The position numbers and the translations under genes were made by a program. A stretch of 64,000 nucleotides of DNA from Primula veris (Eukaryota; Streptophyta; Magnoliopsida; Ericales; Primulaceae): the NCBI GenBank assembly GCA_963682055.1, contig OY821740.1:16950814-17014813 (forward strand). The letters run 5' to 3'. Below are positions 20,345 through 30,047 of the stretch, piece by piece. Under the pieces are notes generated by a model that worked only from the letters and a program-made list of their open reading frames with translations, was not told where the DNA came from and ran no database searches. Numbering within the stretch: position 1 is the first letter of the stretch; each line of letters opens with the position of its first letter.

Positions 20345-21370
20345 TTAGACGTAGTACTTCTTAAGATTAGCTACGTTCCAAGAATTCTTTTCACCTCGGC
20401 TATTGTCGAACAGAACACTTTTGATCTTGTAGGAAACCGGACTTGTTCTTTTAACGATTTCGTATGGGCCTTCCCAGGTGGGGCTCAGCTTGCCGTATAT
20501 CTCGTTTCTGGTATAGACCGTTACTCGCCGTAACACCAGTTCTCCTACCATGAACTCTTTGGTCCCTTTCATCCTCTTGTCATAGGTTTTTTTGATGCTT
20601 TGTTGGTACTTAGCTAGGGTAAGGGCTGCTATCTCTCATTTTTCATCTAACATGTCGAGCTCTTCTCTCATTCTTTGTTCATTGTTTCCTTGCTCGACTA
20701 AAGTTGTTCGGAGGGTGGGTAGGCCGATTTCCGTTTGTATGACGGCCTCCACACCATACGCTAAGCTGAATGGGGTTTCCTTTGTGCCCGTCTTCGGTGT
20801 AGTTAGGCAGGACCATAAGACGTTGAGCAGTCGCTCAGGCCATCTCCCCTTTGCTTGTTCCATGGTTGTCTTTATGCCATCTAGGACAGTTTGGTTTGAT
20901 ACCTATGCTTGACCGTTACCCTGTGGGTATGTTGGAGTCGAATAGAACTTTCGGATATCGAGTTCTTCGTACCAAAGCTGCAGCTTGGCATCCTTGAACT
21001 GGGTGTCGTTGTCTGCGACAATGGCGTATGGTATACCGAACCTAGTGATGATATGCTCCCAGATGAACTATTTGACATTGCTGGCTTTAATTTCTCAGAG
21101 ACGTTTAGCTTCCACCCACTTGGTGAAGTAGTCTGTTACTACAATCAAATATTCAACGCTGTCGGGTGCCTTGGGAAGCTTCCCGACTAGATCAATTGCC
21201 CATTGTGCGAATGTCCATGGAGCCGATACTGGGGCCATCAAAGATGATGGGAGCCAAGGTATTTTGGCGAATCGTTGGCACTTGTCGCATTTTTGGACAT
21301 AAACGTCGGCATCTCGTTTGATATAAGGCCACCAATATCCCTGTGTGATGGTCTTGTTAGCGAGGGACCT
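20345..21370 (-). pseudogene. Integrase of Tat element 1, decayed
   Basis: Minus-strand fragments in more than one frame match the intact integrase of the second element (57665-58715). The C-terminal piece (20572-20345) carries 'MVGELVLRRVTVYTRNEI' and 'NVANLKKYYV'. The middle piece (20863-20636) carries 'EQAKGRWPERLLNVLWSC'. The catalytic core and zinc-binding region (about 21370-20880) are interrupted by stops. Integrase would insert the cDNA into the genome; this copy cannot encode it whole. Confidence 0.85.
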
Positions 21371-22075
21371 TCATTTGATGTGTGCTCCGCATGATCCTTT
21401 GTGGATCTCTTCCAAGACTGGCTGTTGCAGTTCGGGCCGGACGCACAGAAGGTGGGGTCCTCGGTAACTGGATTTGTACAGTTTGTCGTCCTCGGATAGC
21501 CAGAACCGAGGGGCCTTTCTTGTGATTTTCAATGCTTTTATCTTGTCTGCCAGGAGCGTCCCGTTTCGCAGATAGTGAATCATGTCGTCCATCCACCCTA
21601 GCTCGTATTGGATTGACGTTACTCGGTCTATTCTTCTTGTGATGGTCAGGGTTTTAAGAAGTTCCACTGTGATTGACCGAGTGTTGGCTAGTGTTAATGT
21701 CGAGGCTAAGGTTGCCAAGGCGTCGGCATGTGCATTTTCGGTGCCATTGATCCTTATTAATTCGCACTGCTCGAACGTGGCCATTAAGCTCTGGACTTTT
21801 TGTTGGTAGAGGACCATTCTGTCGTCTTTGGCCTGGTATTCGCCGATGTCTTGATTGACGATCAGCATGGAGTCTAAACTCGCCGTTAAGTGGGAGCATC
21901 CGAGGGACCGGGCAATGAGCATGCCGTTTATCATGGCTTCGTATTCTGCCTCATTGTTGGTAGCTCGGAAGCCCAGTTTGATGCTCTTCTCTATGATCGC
22001 GCCTTCATTAGACTTGAGGACGATCCCTGCTCCTGATCCGTCCTTGGTCGCTGATCCATCGACATGTATTTGCTA
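21371..22075 (-). pseudogene. Second (plant/archaeal-type) RNase H of Tat element 1
   Basis: Minus strand encodes a 'HVDGSATKDGSGAGIVL' block, then 'NNEAEYEAMINGML', then 'LDSMLIVNQ' and 'NAHADALA'. This is the D-E-D-D pattern of the additional RNase H domain that marks the Tat lineage. A TAG stop (22073-22075) separates it from the upstream domain. It is followed by the linker to integrase. Confidence 0.8.
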
Positions 22076-23376
22076 GTGTGACTGTGGGGACATAGCCAAT
22101 GGCTCGTCATATCCTTCGGTGAACTCCGTGATGAAATCGGCCAATACTTTTCCCTTTATGGCATGTCGGGGTGCGAACTCGATATGAAATTGGGAGAGTT
22201 CGACCCCCCATGCCGCAACTCGGCCGCTTATGTCCGTCCGTCGAAGAGATTCCTTGATGTGGAATTTTGTGTAGACTTGGACCTGGTGAGCTATGAAGCA
22301 GTGTGGCAGTTTCCTAGTCGTAACGACCAATGCCAAGCATAGCTTTTCCAATGGTAGGTAGCATGTTTCGGCTTCGACCAAAGTTTTGCTAACGAAGTAG
22401 ATCGGGAATTGTTCTCGACCTTTTTCTCTTAGGATGACCGTGCTCACAGCTGTAGTGGAAACTGCTAGGTAGCATGCCAGAATATCTCCTTTGTTTGGCC
22501 TTACTAGCAGTGGCAGCGTCCTTAAATACTCTTTGAGGTTGTTAAAGGAAGCTTCACACTCCGGGTCCCACATGAATTTTCTATCCTTCTTCAGTGATTC
22601 AAAAAATGGCCGTCCCTTGTCCGCGGATCGGCTGATGAACCTGCTTAGTGCCTGCTTCTTATTCTTGGGTGCTGCTAGGTTCCGCAGAGCTGAATCTGAT
22701 CGGGATTCACCTTTATTCCTCATCGGCTGACCATATGCCCAAAAAATTTCCCTTTCCTAATGCCGAACGCGCACTTGCTTGCGTTGAGCTTCAGTTTGTG
22801 CTCGCCCAATGTTTGAAAGACGTCTTTAATGTCTTGGAGGTGGGATGTGGCCCTTTCGCTTTTGACAACCATGTCATCTATGTACACCTCCATTGTCTTC
22901 CCTATGTGCTTTCAGCATACTCTCGTTATCATCCTTTGGTACGTTGCTCCCGCATTGGGTAGGCCGAACGGCATTACCGTATAGCAATAGTTTCCCAGAG
23001 GCGATATGAACGATGTCTTTTCTTGATCCTCACGGGCGAGGGGGATTTGGTGATACCCTGAGTAAGCGTCGAGGAAGGTCATCCTTTCTGCTCCCGCTGT
23101 CGCGTCCACCAGTTGATCAATCCTTGGAAAGGGGAATGGATCCCTCGGGCAGGCTTTGTTCAGATTGGTGAAGTCTATACAAACTCTTTCCTTCCCGTTC
23201 TTCTTAGGGACGACGACCGGTTGGATAACCACTTTGGGTAGAACACCTCCCTTATAGCTCTGGCTTCCAACAGCTTTCGGACTTCTGCAATTATAGCCGC
23301 TCTGTGCTGGACATATACTTTTCTGCTCCTTTGAGCTATTGGCTTGTACTCGGCGTTGACACTTAGGTGGTGACAC
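22073..23376 (-). pseudogene. Reverse transcriptase and first RNase H of Tat element 1
   Basis: Minus frames 23376-22912 and 22723-22073 encode the reverse transcriptase palm ('GKERVCIDFTNLNKACP', 'FLDAYSGYHQIPLA', 'PFGLPNAGATYQR'). The active-site stretch 'YIDDMVVKS' is read near 22890-22860 in another frame. The RT-linked RNase H follows ('YLAVSTTAVSTVILRE', 'TLVEAETCYLPLEKLCLALV'), degenerate at catalytic positions as is usual for Tat elements. Frameshifts near 23240 and 22900 and stops near 22730 break it. The enzyme would copy the element RNA into DNA in virus-like particles. Confidence 0.88.
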
Positions 23377-24287
23377 GCTGTTTTGGGGTCTAGGCCAGGC
23401 ATGTCTTTGGGGCTCCAGGCGAATTTATCGATGTTATTGAAGAGGAACATTTTCAGCTCCTCGGATTCCTCTTTGGGAAGGCTATCACCAATGAGGAAGT
23501 AGTGTTCCTCGTCCATATTAGGGATTCTCACCTTCCTGAGCGTCTCTCCTACTTGTTCCTCAACAACCCTCTCAGCCCGGGCTATTTGATCGAGCATCTT
23601 CCTCGTACTTGTGGGTTGTTCGACAACAACCAGTTGCCTTTTCAGAGAAGCGGTGATGTCTTCCCAACGTTTTGAATCTTCTTGACATCCTCGGGCTGTC
23701 TCGATCTCCCCCCTAGCATTAGGGTACTTCACCTTCTGGTGGTATGTCGAAGGTATGGCCCGTATAGCATGTAGCCATGGTCGGCCCAAAATCGCATTAT
23801 GGTCTGAATTGTCATTGACCACCAAGAATTCCACGGGGACTGACACAGATCCTGTTGTAACACTTAGGACGATCTTTCCCAACGGTTTAGTCGTCTTGGA
23901 GATGAACCCGATCAGTGTGACGTCGGTGGGCTGTAGATCTTGCAACTTGAGCTCCATCTTGTCGAAGAGCTCTTTGTACATGATATCACAAGAGGCGCCT
24001 TGGTCGACAAGCACTCTGCTGACTGTGTCTAGGCCAATTTGGACGCGGATGTTAATGGCGTCCCTGTTGGGGTATATCACCCCTTCTTCGTCATTATCCG
24101 AGAAAGAAATGGGTGGGTGTTGCCGTGTCGTGCACTGTCGCTTAGAAGTTGACGCCTGTGACGCCTTGGCTACTTGCTCAAAGTGCGCCAGTTGCCGCTG
24201 TTGTGATCTTTCCCCGCCCGTGCTCTTGGGTCTTGACAGATAAACGACGTTAATTGTTTTTGCCTTGTCGGTTGTCGGATCCCTCAA
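23175..24287 (-). pseudogene. Aspartic protease and N-terminal pol of Tat element 1
   Basis: A 370-codon minus frame. About residues 75-180 form a retropepsin-like domain with the active-site stretch 'VLVDQGASCDIMY', where the usual D-T/S-G-A becomes D-Q-G-A, and the later hydrophobic 'NAILGRPWLHAI' block. The frame continues into the RT N-terminus ('FAWSPKDMPGLDPKTACHHL') and then shifts frame near 23240. The protease would cut the gag-pol polyprotein. D-Q-G-A at the active site may be inactivating or a lineage variant. Confidence 0.82.
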
Positions 24288-26143
24288 TGGCTAGCTGTTT
24301 GCCTTTGTTCCCAGCGCCCTTGATGAACTTGTTGAGGTATCCCGCGTCACCCCACGTGTTCATCTTCCACCGCATATTGCGACAGTGCTCGGTGAGATGG
24401 CCGTGATCCTCATGATAAGCGCAGAAAAGCTTGGAGTCTCTTAGATTGGGGGGGGGGGGGGGAGGGTAGCGAACGGTTGTGGTCGGAAATACCAACTTTC
24501 TCTACATATATCCTTAAGGATATCCTTGGCAGACAGGTTGAAAGTGTACCGCAGCTCGACCGGTTCGAAGTTTTTTCGGTGTTCCCTCTCTTGGAAACGA
24601 CCTTGTTGAAGGGGTTTGGGGGGCATTGGGTAGGCGATCTGGAGCGGTTTAGGCTCGGGCTCTCGGGGTCGATCTACCCTCCGCTGGATCTCGGGACGCT
24701 TGTCTCGCCCGGTTTGCGAGACTGCTTCTCAGACCGTCTCTCTCTCGGCAGAGTTCGGTTGAGGAGTCGCATTTCCTCATTCTTATCGGTGAGGTGGGTG
24801 CAATAGGCAAGCAGAGTGTCAGTGGTTGGGAAGCTTTTGCCTATGAACTTCCTTCTCGCCCAATACCCGCTGGGGATGGAGTTGATAAAGTTTTGGATGG
24901 CTATGTTATTGGCGTACTGCGGAATCTGGTTTGCCACGTCGATGAAACGTATGCAATAATCGTTGAGTCATTCATTCGGCAGCATCGCCATTTTCAGAAG
25001 GGTTTCAATGTTGACCTTCTTCTTTGGATGAGCAGCATATCGGGTGGAGTACGCCCGGAGAAGCTCCCTCCAGCTTCCTATGGATCCCCGTGGCAGGTTG
25101 TGACACCATGATGAAGCCTCTTGGCCCAAGCTGTTTTTGAAAAATTTGCACATTAGCGCACTGTCATCGCTCCAAAGCTCCATCCTGGTCTTGTAGTGTC
25201 GCAGATGATCAATTGGACAGCTCTTTCCATCATAGAGCCTGAATTCGGGGATGATGAACCCCAAAGGATTGCGGTGCTGAGTGATCTGCTCGGTGCATGG
25301 AGTTTCTTGGCATACGTCCCAAGCCTGTTGAAATGCTTCATCCGGAGCTTGGTAGTGGGGGGGGGGGGGAGGGTACTCCCCATGGTGAGGTTGGCGATCT
25401 ACGACTGTTGGGGTCATCTTTGGGATATGTTCCCCTTGTCGGGGTATCCTTGTATCATGTGTTCGGCCCGCCACTACCATAGCTGCTCGGTAAGCGGAAT
25501 CTTCCACGTTGTGTCGGGGGTCGGCATGTGCATTGGCGGTTTGAGTAGGCGGTATCGTGATAACTGCTGCCGCCATGGCCAACATGCATGCGGCCAGCTG
25601 AGCTTGAAGCTGGGCGTTGTGACCCCGCTCGGCTTGTGTTAATGCGGCCTCGTTCCCTGCTTGGGGAACAATGGGTTGTACTTCCACCGTGGACGGGGTA
25701 ATTATCCGCGGTGGGAATATCGGTGGTCGGGACGCTTGCTCGAGAACAAGTCCCTCGGGCATGCCAAACCGGTGGGCTTCATTCGTTTGAAGACGAACTT
25801 GGTGGGAGCTGGAATTGACCGACGCTGCTGGCCGAGGGGTCCTTGAACTTGGCCCTGCATTGTTGAGGTGGCGGTTGTCTGGCAAGGTTCCCCCTGCACG
25901 CCTTGCCACGGACAACGCTCTTTCGTCCTATGAGTCTGTAGGGTTCTCGTCGACGAGCCCGTCGATTGGAGGAGGTTGGTTGGTTTGGATGTTAGAGACG
26001 GTCGGTCTATAGATGGCCTGGAGCGCCTCGTAGCGGTCTTGGATGTCGATGAGATATGCTAGCTCGTCTCGGCGGATTGAGACTTCTTGGTTAGATGTTG
26101 TTCCCACTTTCTCTGGGCGGGTTTCTTCATTGGTATTTGCCAT
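24250..26143 (-). pseudogene. gag of Tat element 1, decayed
   Basis: Minus-strand gag begins at 26143 (MANTNEETRPEKV). An in-frame TAG at 25928 and TGA at 24968 interrupt the frame. The core gag domain is clear ('DHLRHYKTRMELWSDD', 'LMCKFFKNSLGQEASSW'). A later frame break coincides with a 15-base G run (24448-24462; poly-proline on minus). Beyond it lies a zinc-knuckle-like motif (CAYHEDHGHLTEHC). A second G run (25357-25369) encodes prolines within the N-terminal half. Gag would form the particle shell and bind RNA. The copy is non-functional. Confidence 0.88.
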
Positions 26144-26202
26144 TGTTGCTCGTCTGAAAGAGTATTGGTGTTCGATTTCGAAACTAGTTGGGAACTAGAT
26201 GA

Positions 26203-26220
26203 TTCCCGGAGACGGCGCCA
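26203..26220 (-). other. Primer-binding site of Tat element 1
   Basis: Two bases inside the 5' LTR the minus strand reads TGGCGCCGTCTCCGGGAA. This resembles the tRNA-Asp-type priming site used by several plant Ty3/gypsy elements, with mismatches in the middle. The tRNA assignment is an inference from memory of that motif. Confidence 0.6.
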
Positions 26221-26222
26221 TT

Positions 26223-26791
26223 TGATAAAGCCATAACTTTGTTCGGTAGCGTTTGGCTTTTCAACAATAATATAATGATTAATTGACAGTAAATATTGAA
26301 CACTTCTTGATCTTTATTGTTGCTCTGCAATTGCACTTGCTCAAATTACAATTTCCTTATTACACTTATGCTCGAATTAATAATTTAATCTTTTATCTTT
26401 ATCTTTCTCCTTCTTCTTCGGTACTCTGTTCTTTATCTGCTCGGTTTGTTTTTTGATGTGATAGGTTCTGACAAGTTTCTCTCTTTTCTCTACTTCTCTC
26501 TATATTTTTTGGATAGATTTTCTGGTCTTTTTTAAGTGAATGAACTTTGCTATTTATAGGCAATTATGCCTCATAGGATGTTGACAAATGTCGCCATCTT
26601 AAGCGCCACCTCATGGGATTTTTCATGATGGACTCGTTATTACTGGGCTGGACCTTTATAGATAGTGGTCTGTTAAGAAAGTTTCCTTAGACCATGGGTC
26701 TTTGGGTTTTAGCATTGGATATCCTCTAATAACGGGTGGATTGATTCATACCCGAATAGATCTATTCGGATCCAATTTTTATGTTCTATCA
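26223..26791 (-). repeat. 5' LTR of Tat element 1
   Basis: 569 bp, same ends as the 3' LTR. Carries the TATA box (minus TATAAATA, plus 26551-26558) that should drive the gag-pol transcript. Confidence 0.95.
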
Positions 26792-28296
26792 AAAAATTTT
26801 GAAGTATAATTTGATAAGGTTATCAAGTTAATTTATTCCATCTTTGGCATTCATATAACATCAAAAAATATTTACTTAATTAAATTAAGGATCAAGACTA
26901 ACAGACATAAAAACACTCATTAAATTTTACCATTAAATGGTTAGTTCAACAAAACTTCCAACTATAACATTAGTATCAGTAATAACTTCATTAATTGACA
27001 TGTTCCATCTTTGTATACTGCTTAATTATCATATCTATATTGATGGAGTAAATGTTAACCGGACTATATAGTGCACTATAATAACTTCATTAATTGTATA
27101 CAAAAAATTGTAAATTGACACGTTCCAGCTTTGTATACGGCTTAATTACCAATTTACCGTATTGATGGAGTAAATGTTAACCCCGAAGTAAAATATACGA
27201 GTAATGGCTTTATTAATTGTATAAAAAATATATAAATGGACACGTTCCACCTTTGTATACAACTTAATTACCATAGTTATATCGATGGAGTAAATGTTAA
27301 CCCCGAATTAAAGTGTACCGGTAATGACTTTATTAATTGTATAAAAAAGATGTAAATTCACACGTTTCATCTTTGTATACAGTTTAATGACCATAGCTAT
27401 ATTGATGGAGTGTTAACCCGGAAGTAAAGTGTACTGGTAATGACTTTATTAATTGTATAAAAAAGATATAAATTGACACGTTCCGTTTTGTATACTAATA
27501 CTTAAATACCATTAACTATAGTGAATATTGATAGTATCTGTCAATGTAATTGTATAATGTACACATAAGCCTGTGGGTCAACCTAGAATTGGTGTACTTA
27601 ATTACCATAACTATATGCCTATATAGATGGAGTAAATGTTAACCGGATAACATAATGACTTTATTAATTATATAAAAATGAAGTAAATTGACACGGCTTT
27701 ATATACTACTAATATACTACTAATAATGGATAAAAAAAAATATACTACTAATATGCTGGTAAAAAAAAGTTTAGTATAACAATTTAGATATTAGAGTATC
27801 ACATTTAACAATTGAGATGCTGACTGATATACGAATTATTTTACAATTGAGGATCTAACGTTAACAAAATAACGTAATTACATTCTCGTTCTCTCACATA
27901 TCATATAATGAGTGCAATTCTATAAATATTCGCCAAAAATCAAATGTCGGACTCACTCAAATTTTATTGATTTATATTGTTAGTAACTTAATTGGATAAA
28001 AATTTATAAATAAATATTTCAATTATTAAAAGTGATACTCCATTACCTAAATATATTTTTTTCGCCTAATATGCTTAATTACCATAACTAATCCTTATTG
28101 GAGTAATTGAATAGTGATCGTATATGTGCTTGCATTTCTATAGTATTACTTATTGTATAAGCATAAGCGTGTGGGTCAACCCAGAATTGGTTTTACTTCT
28201 CCTTTACAGTTCCACAACCCTCACATCACATGCTCTCTCTCTCCTAAAAAACCCCACAATCACTCTCTCTCTCTCTAACTCTCTTTTCCCAGAAAA
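26792..28296. other. Intergenic and promoter region of the ARM-repeat gene, largely tandem repeats
   Basis: No coding frame. It holds the ~120-bp repeat array (26990-27710), AT-rich DNA, and near 28160-28290 a CT-rich leader (repeated 'ctctct') just upstream of the gene. A 'gtgggtcaaccYagaattggt' segment occurs at 27570 and again at 28166, so part of the promoter region was duplicated. Confidence 0.6.
26990..27710. repeat. ~120-bp tandem repeat array
   Basis: Five to six diverged copies. The marker 'cgttccacctttgtatac' and variants recurs at about 27001, 27121, 27244, 27364 and 27480, each followed by 'attgatggagtaaatgttaac' and 'actttattaattgtata'. A last degenerate copy lies at 27600-27705. 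Copies differ by 10-20% by eye, so the array is old. Confidence 0.85.
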
Positions 28297-28299
28297 AAA

Positions 28300-28320
28300 A
28301 TGCAGATACAACAACAATGA
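28300..28320 (+). promoter_or_regulatory. Upstream micro-ORF overlapping the ARM gene start
   Basis: ATG CAG ATA CAA CAA CAA TGA. The stop codon overlaps the main start codon as ATGA (main ATG 28317-28319). Such an arrangement would make translation of the main frame depend on leaky scanning or re-initiation, if the transcript starts upstream of 28300. Confidence 0.65.
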
Positions 28321-30047
28321 GTAACCTGAACCACCAACCCGACCCGCAAATGACCTCATCAATAGAGTCCCTCCACAACGTCATCACCGACCTCCTAACA
28401 ACCACCCTCCACGTCACCACTTTCCCCTCCAGATGGCACGCCATCCGGTCCCACCTCCTCTCTCTCTCCTCCTCGATACTCCCCTCGATATCCGCCTCGC
28501 CACACCACTCCTCTAACCACCTCCTCACACAAACCCTTTTACCAAACCTTGATAACACCTTAACCCGGGTCAAGAATTTATCCGCTTTATGCTCTGACCT
28601 GCTCCGCCCCGCCCCGAAGCTGTTGATGCAGTCAGATTTGGATATGGCGAACGGGGGGTTATCAAAGCAGATCCGGGATCTTGATTTGTTGCTACGGTCC
28701 GGGGTTTTGAACCATTCTACTGCGATTGTTTTGGCTCGGCCGAATGCCGATTCCGGGAGGGAGGAGGTTGTTTGCTTTGTAAGAGATTTATTCGTGAGGT
28801 TGCAGATCGAGGGAGCGGAGTTTAAGAAGAAGTCTCTCGAGTCGCTTGTTTTGCTTTTGAGAGATAATGAGAAGGCAACAGGGTTGGTTTCCGAAGAGGG
28901 GAATGTCGGTTATTTAATCGGGTTGTTGGACGGTGGTGGTGATTCGGGTGTTATGGAGCTCGCAGTGAATGCGGTGGCGGTGTTGGCATGCGGGGGCGAT
29001 GGTTCGAGGAGGAAGGTGTTCGACGAGGGAGGGCTGGGTCCCTTGCTGAGGGTGGTTGAGTCCGGGCCGGTAGGGAGTAGAGAGAGGGCGGCGATGGCGG
29101 TTGAGGCGGTCGTTCAGGACGCAGACAGTGTGTGGGCGTTGTCTGCTTACGGCGGCGTCCCGACACTCATGGAAGCATCCAAGGTCGGGTCAGAGACCTT
29201 GCAGGCCCATGCCATCGGGGCGCTGAGGAACGCGGCGGTTAGGGAGGACGTGAGGGCCATGCTGGTCGAGGAGGGTGCGGCACCCGTCCTCCTCCACGTC
29301 CTGGCAGCCGGAAACCCGATCGCCCAAGAGAAGGCTGCGGACTGTATTGCCGTCATGGCTATGTCGGATGACGGCGTAGGGTTTAGAGGAATGGTTAAGA
29401 GAGAGGACGGGTTGGTCCGTCTGATGGATGTGCTCCGTGAAGATCCTGGGCCGGATGTCATGGAGAACGTCCTTAGAGTGGTCTACGCACTGTCGTCTGA
29501 CGACTGTGAGTGCCGCCGGGTGATTTCATCCTCGACGGCGTTCCTGACCCATGTTGCGGAGATGGTAACGCATGGAAACGCGCTCCTGCAACATATTTCC
29601 TGCCTGATCCTGTCGATCATGTCTTTGAGCGATGCGAACAAGCGTGCAGCGGCAGTGTGCATGCCGGCTCTCCTCAAGCTGATGGAGTCGTCGAAGCCGG
29701 ACGGGATCTCCATTGCCGCTGCCACATCTCTGGTGTCTTTATTAACGGTCCGGTCAAACAGGAAGGATTTAGTGAAGGACGAGAAGTGTTTGGTGAGGCT
29801 GGTGAACATGCATGACCCGAGGCAGGACACGGTGGCGAAAGAGCTGGCAGTGACCGTGATGGTGTCGGTGTTGGCAGGAGGGAGCGAGGGGTGTCGGAGA
29901 AGGGTGGTAGAGGCCGGGGGACAACAGTACCTACAGAAACTGGCGGAGATGGGAGTCGTCGGGGCCAAGAAGGTTGTGCAGAAAATGTCGAGAAACCGGT
30001 TTAAGAGCCTGTTTAGTAGGACTTGGAGGGAATTACCGGGAAAGTAA
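28317..30047 (+). CDS. ARM-repeat protein, 576 aa
   Basis: Single-exon frame with strong coding character. About residues 1-150 form a helical N-terminal region typical of plant ARM proteins that lack a U-box. Residues 155-545 carry armadillo-type helical repeats: 'KKKSLESLVLLLRDNEKATG', 'VMELAVNAVAVLA', 'LQAHAIGALRNAA', 'IAQEKAADCIAVMAMSD'. The basic C-terminus 'KSLFSRTWRELPGK' resembles that of vacuolar protein 8-like ARM proteins of plants. No U-box is visible, so it is probably an adaptor for protein-protein contacts rather than an E3 ligase. The substrate or partner is unknown. The 5' end of the gene is unusually CC-rich and the body GC-rich against AT-rich flanks, a common feature of intronless plant genes. 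Confidence 0.9.
   Translation: MSNLNHQPDPQMTSSIESLHNVITDLLTTTLHVTTFPSRWHAIRSHLLSLSSSILPSISASPHHSSNHLLTQTLLPNLDNTLTRVKNLSALCSDLLRPAPKLLMQSDLDMANGGLSKQIRDLDLLLRSGVLNHSTAIVLARPNADSGREEVVCFVRDLFVRLQIEGAEFKKKSLESLVLLLRDNEKATGLVSEEGNVGYLIGLLDGGGDSGVMELAVNAVAVLACGGDGSRRKVFDEGGLGPLLRVVESGPVGSRERAAMAVEAVVQDADSVWALSAYGGVPTLMEASKVGSETLQAHAIGALRNAAVREDVRAMLVEEGAAPVLLHVLAAGNPIAQEKAADCIAVMAMSDDGVGFRGMVKREDGLVRLMDVLREDPGPDVMENVLRVVYALSSDDCECRRVISSSTAFLTHVAEMVTHGNALLQHISCLILSIMSLSDANKRAAAVCMPALLKLMESSKPDGISIAAATSLVSLLTVRSNRKDLVKDEKCLVRLVNMHDPRQDTVAKELAVTVMVSVLAGGSEGCRRRVVEAGGQQYLQKLAEMGVVGAKKVVQKMSRNRFKSLFSRTWRELPGK

Larger units (their letters stand above)
10233..26791 (-). mobile_element. Tat-lineage Ty3/gypsy retrotransposon with antisense gene cargo (16.6 kb)
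   Basis: Near-identical LTRs lie at 10233-10800 and 26223-26791. On the minus strand they read TGATAGAACA...GGCTTTATCA. The flanks are AAAAT (left) and AAAAA/T (right), a near-perfect 5-bp duplication. Minus-strand order from the right: LTR, primer site, gag, protease, reverse transcriptase, RNase H, a second plant-type RNase H, integrase, then a 46-bp tandem array. Dual RNase H and large size place it in the Tat lineage (Ogre/Retand/Grande relatives). Between array and 3' LTR lie about 8 kb of genes on the opposite (plus) strand. By eye the LTRs differ at about 30 sites (roughly 5%), so the insertion is not recent. Stops and frameshifts break gag-pol. Confidence 0.95.

Noticed and set aside
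28244..29968. Long minus-strand frames opposite the ARM-repeat gene (28244-28573, 29147-29461, 29483-29968)
   Set aside because: They mirror a GC-rich coding exon; products are P/S/T-rich with no domain, and the plus frame is clearly the gene.
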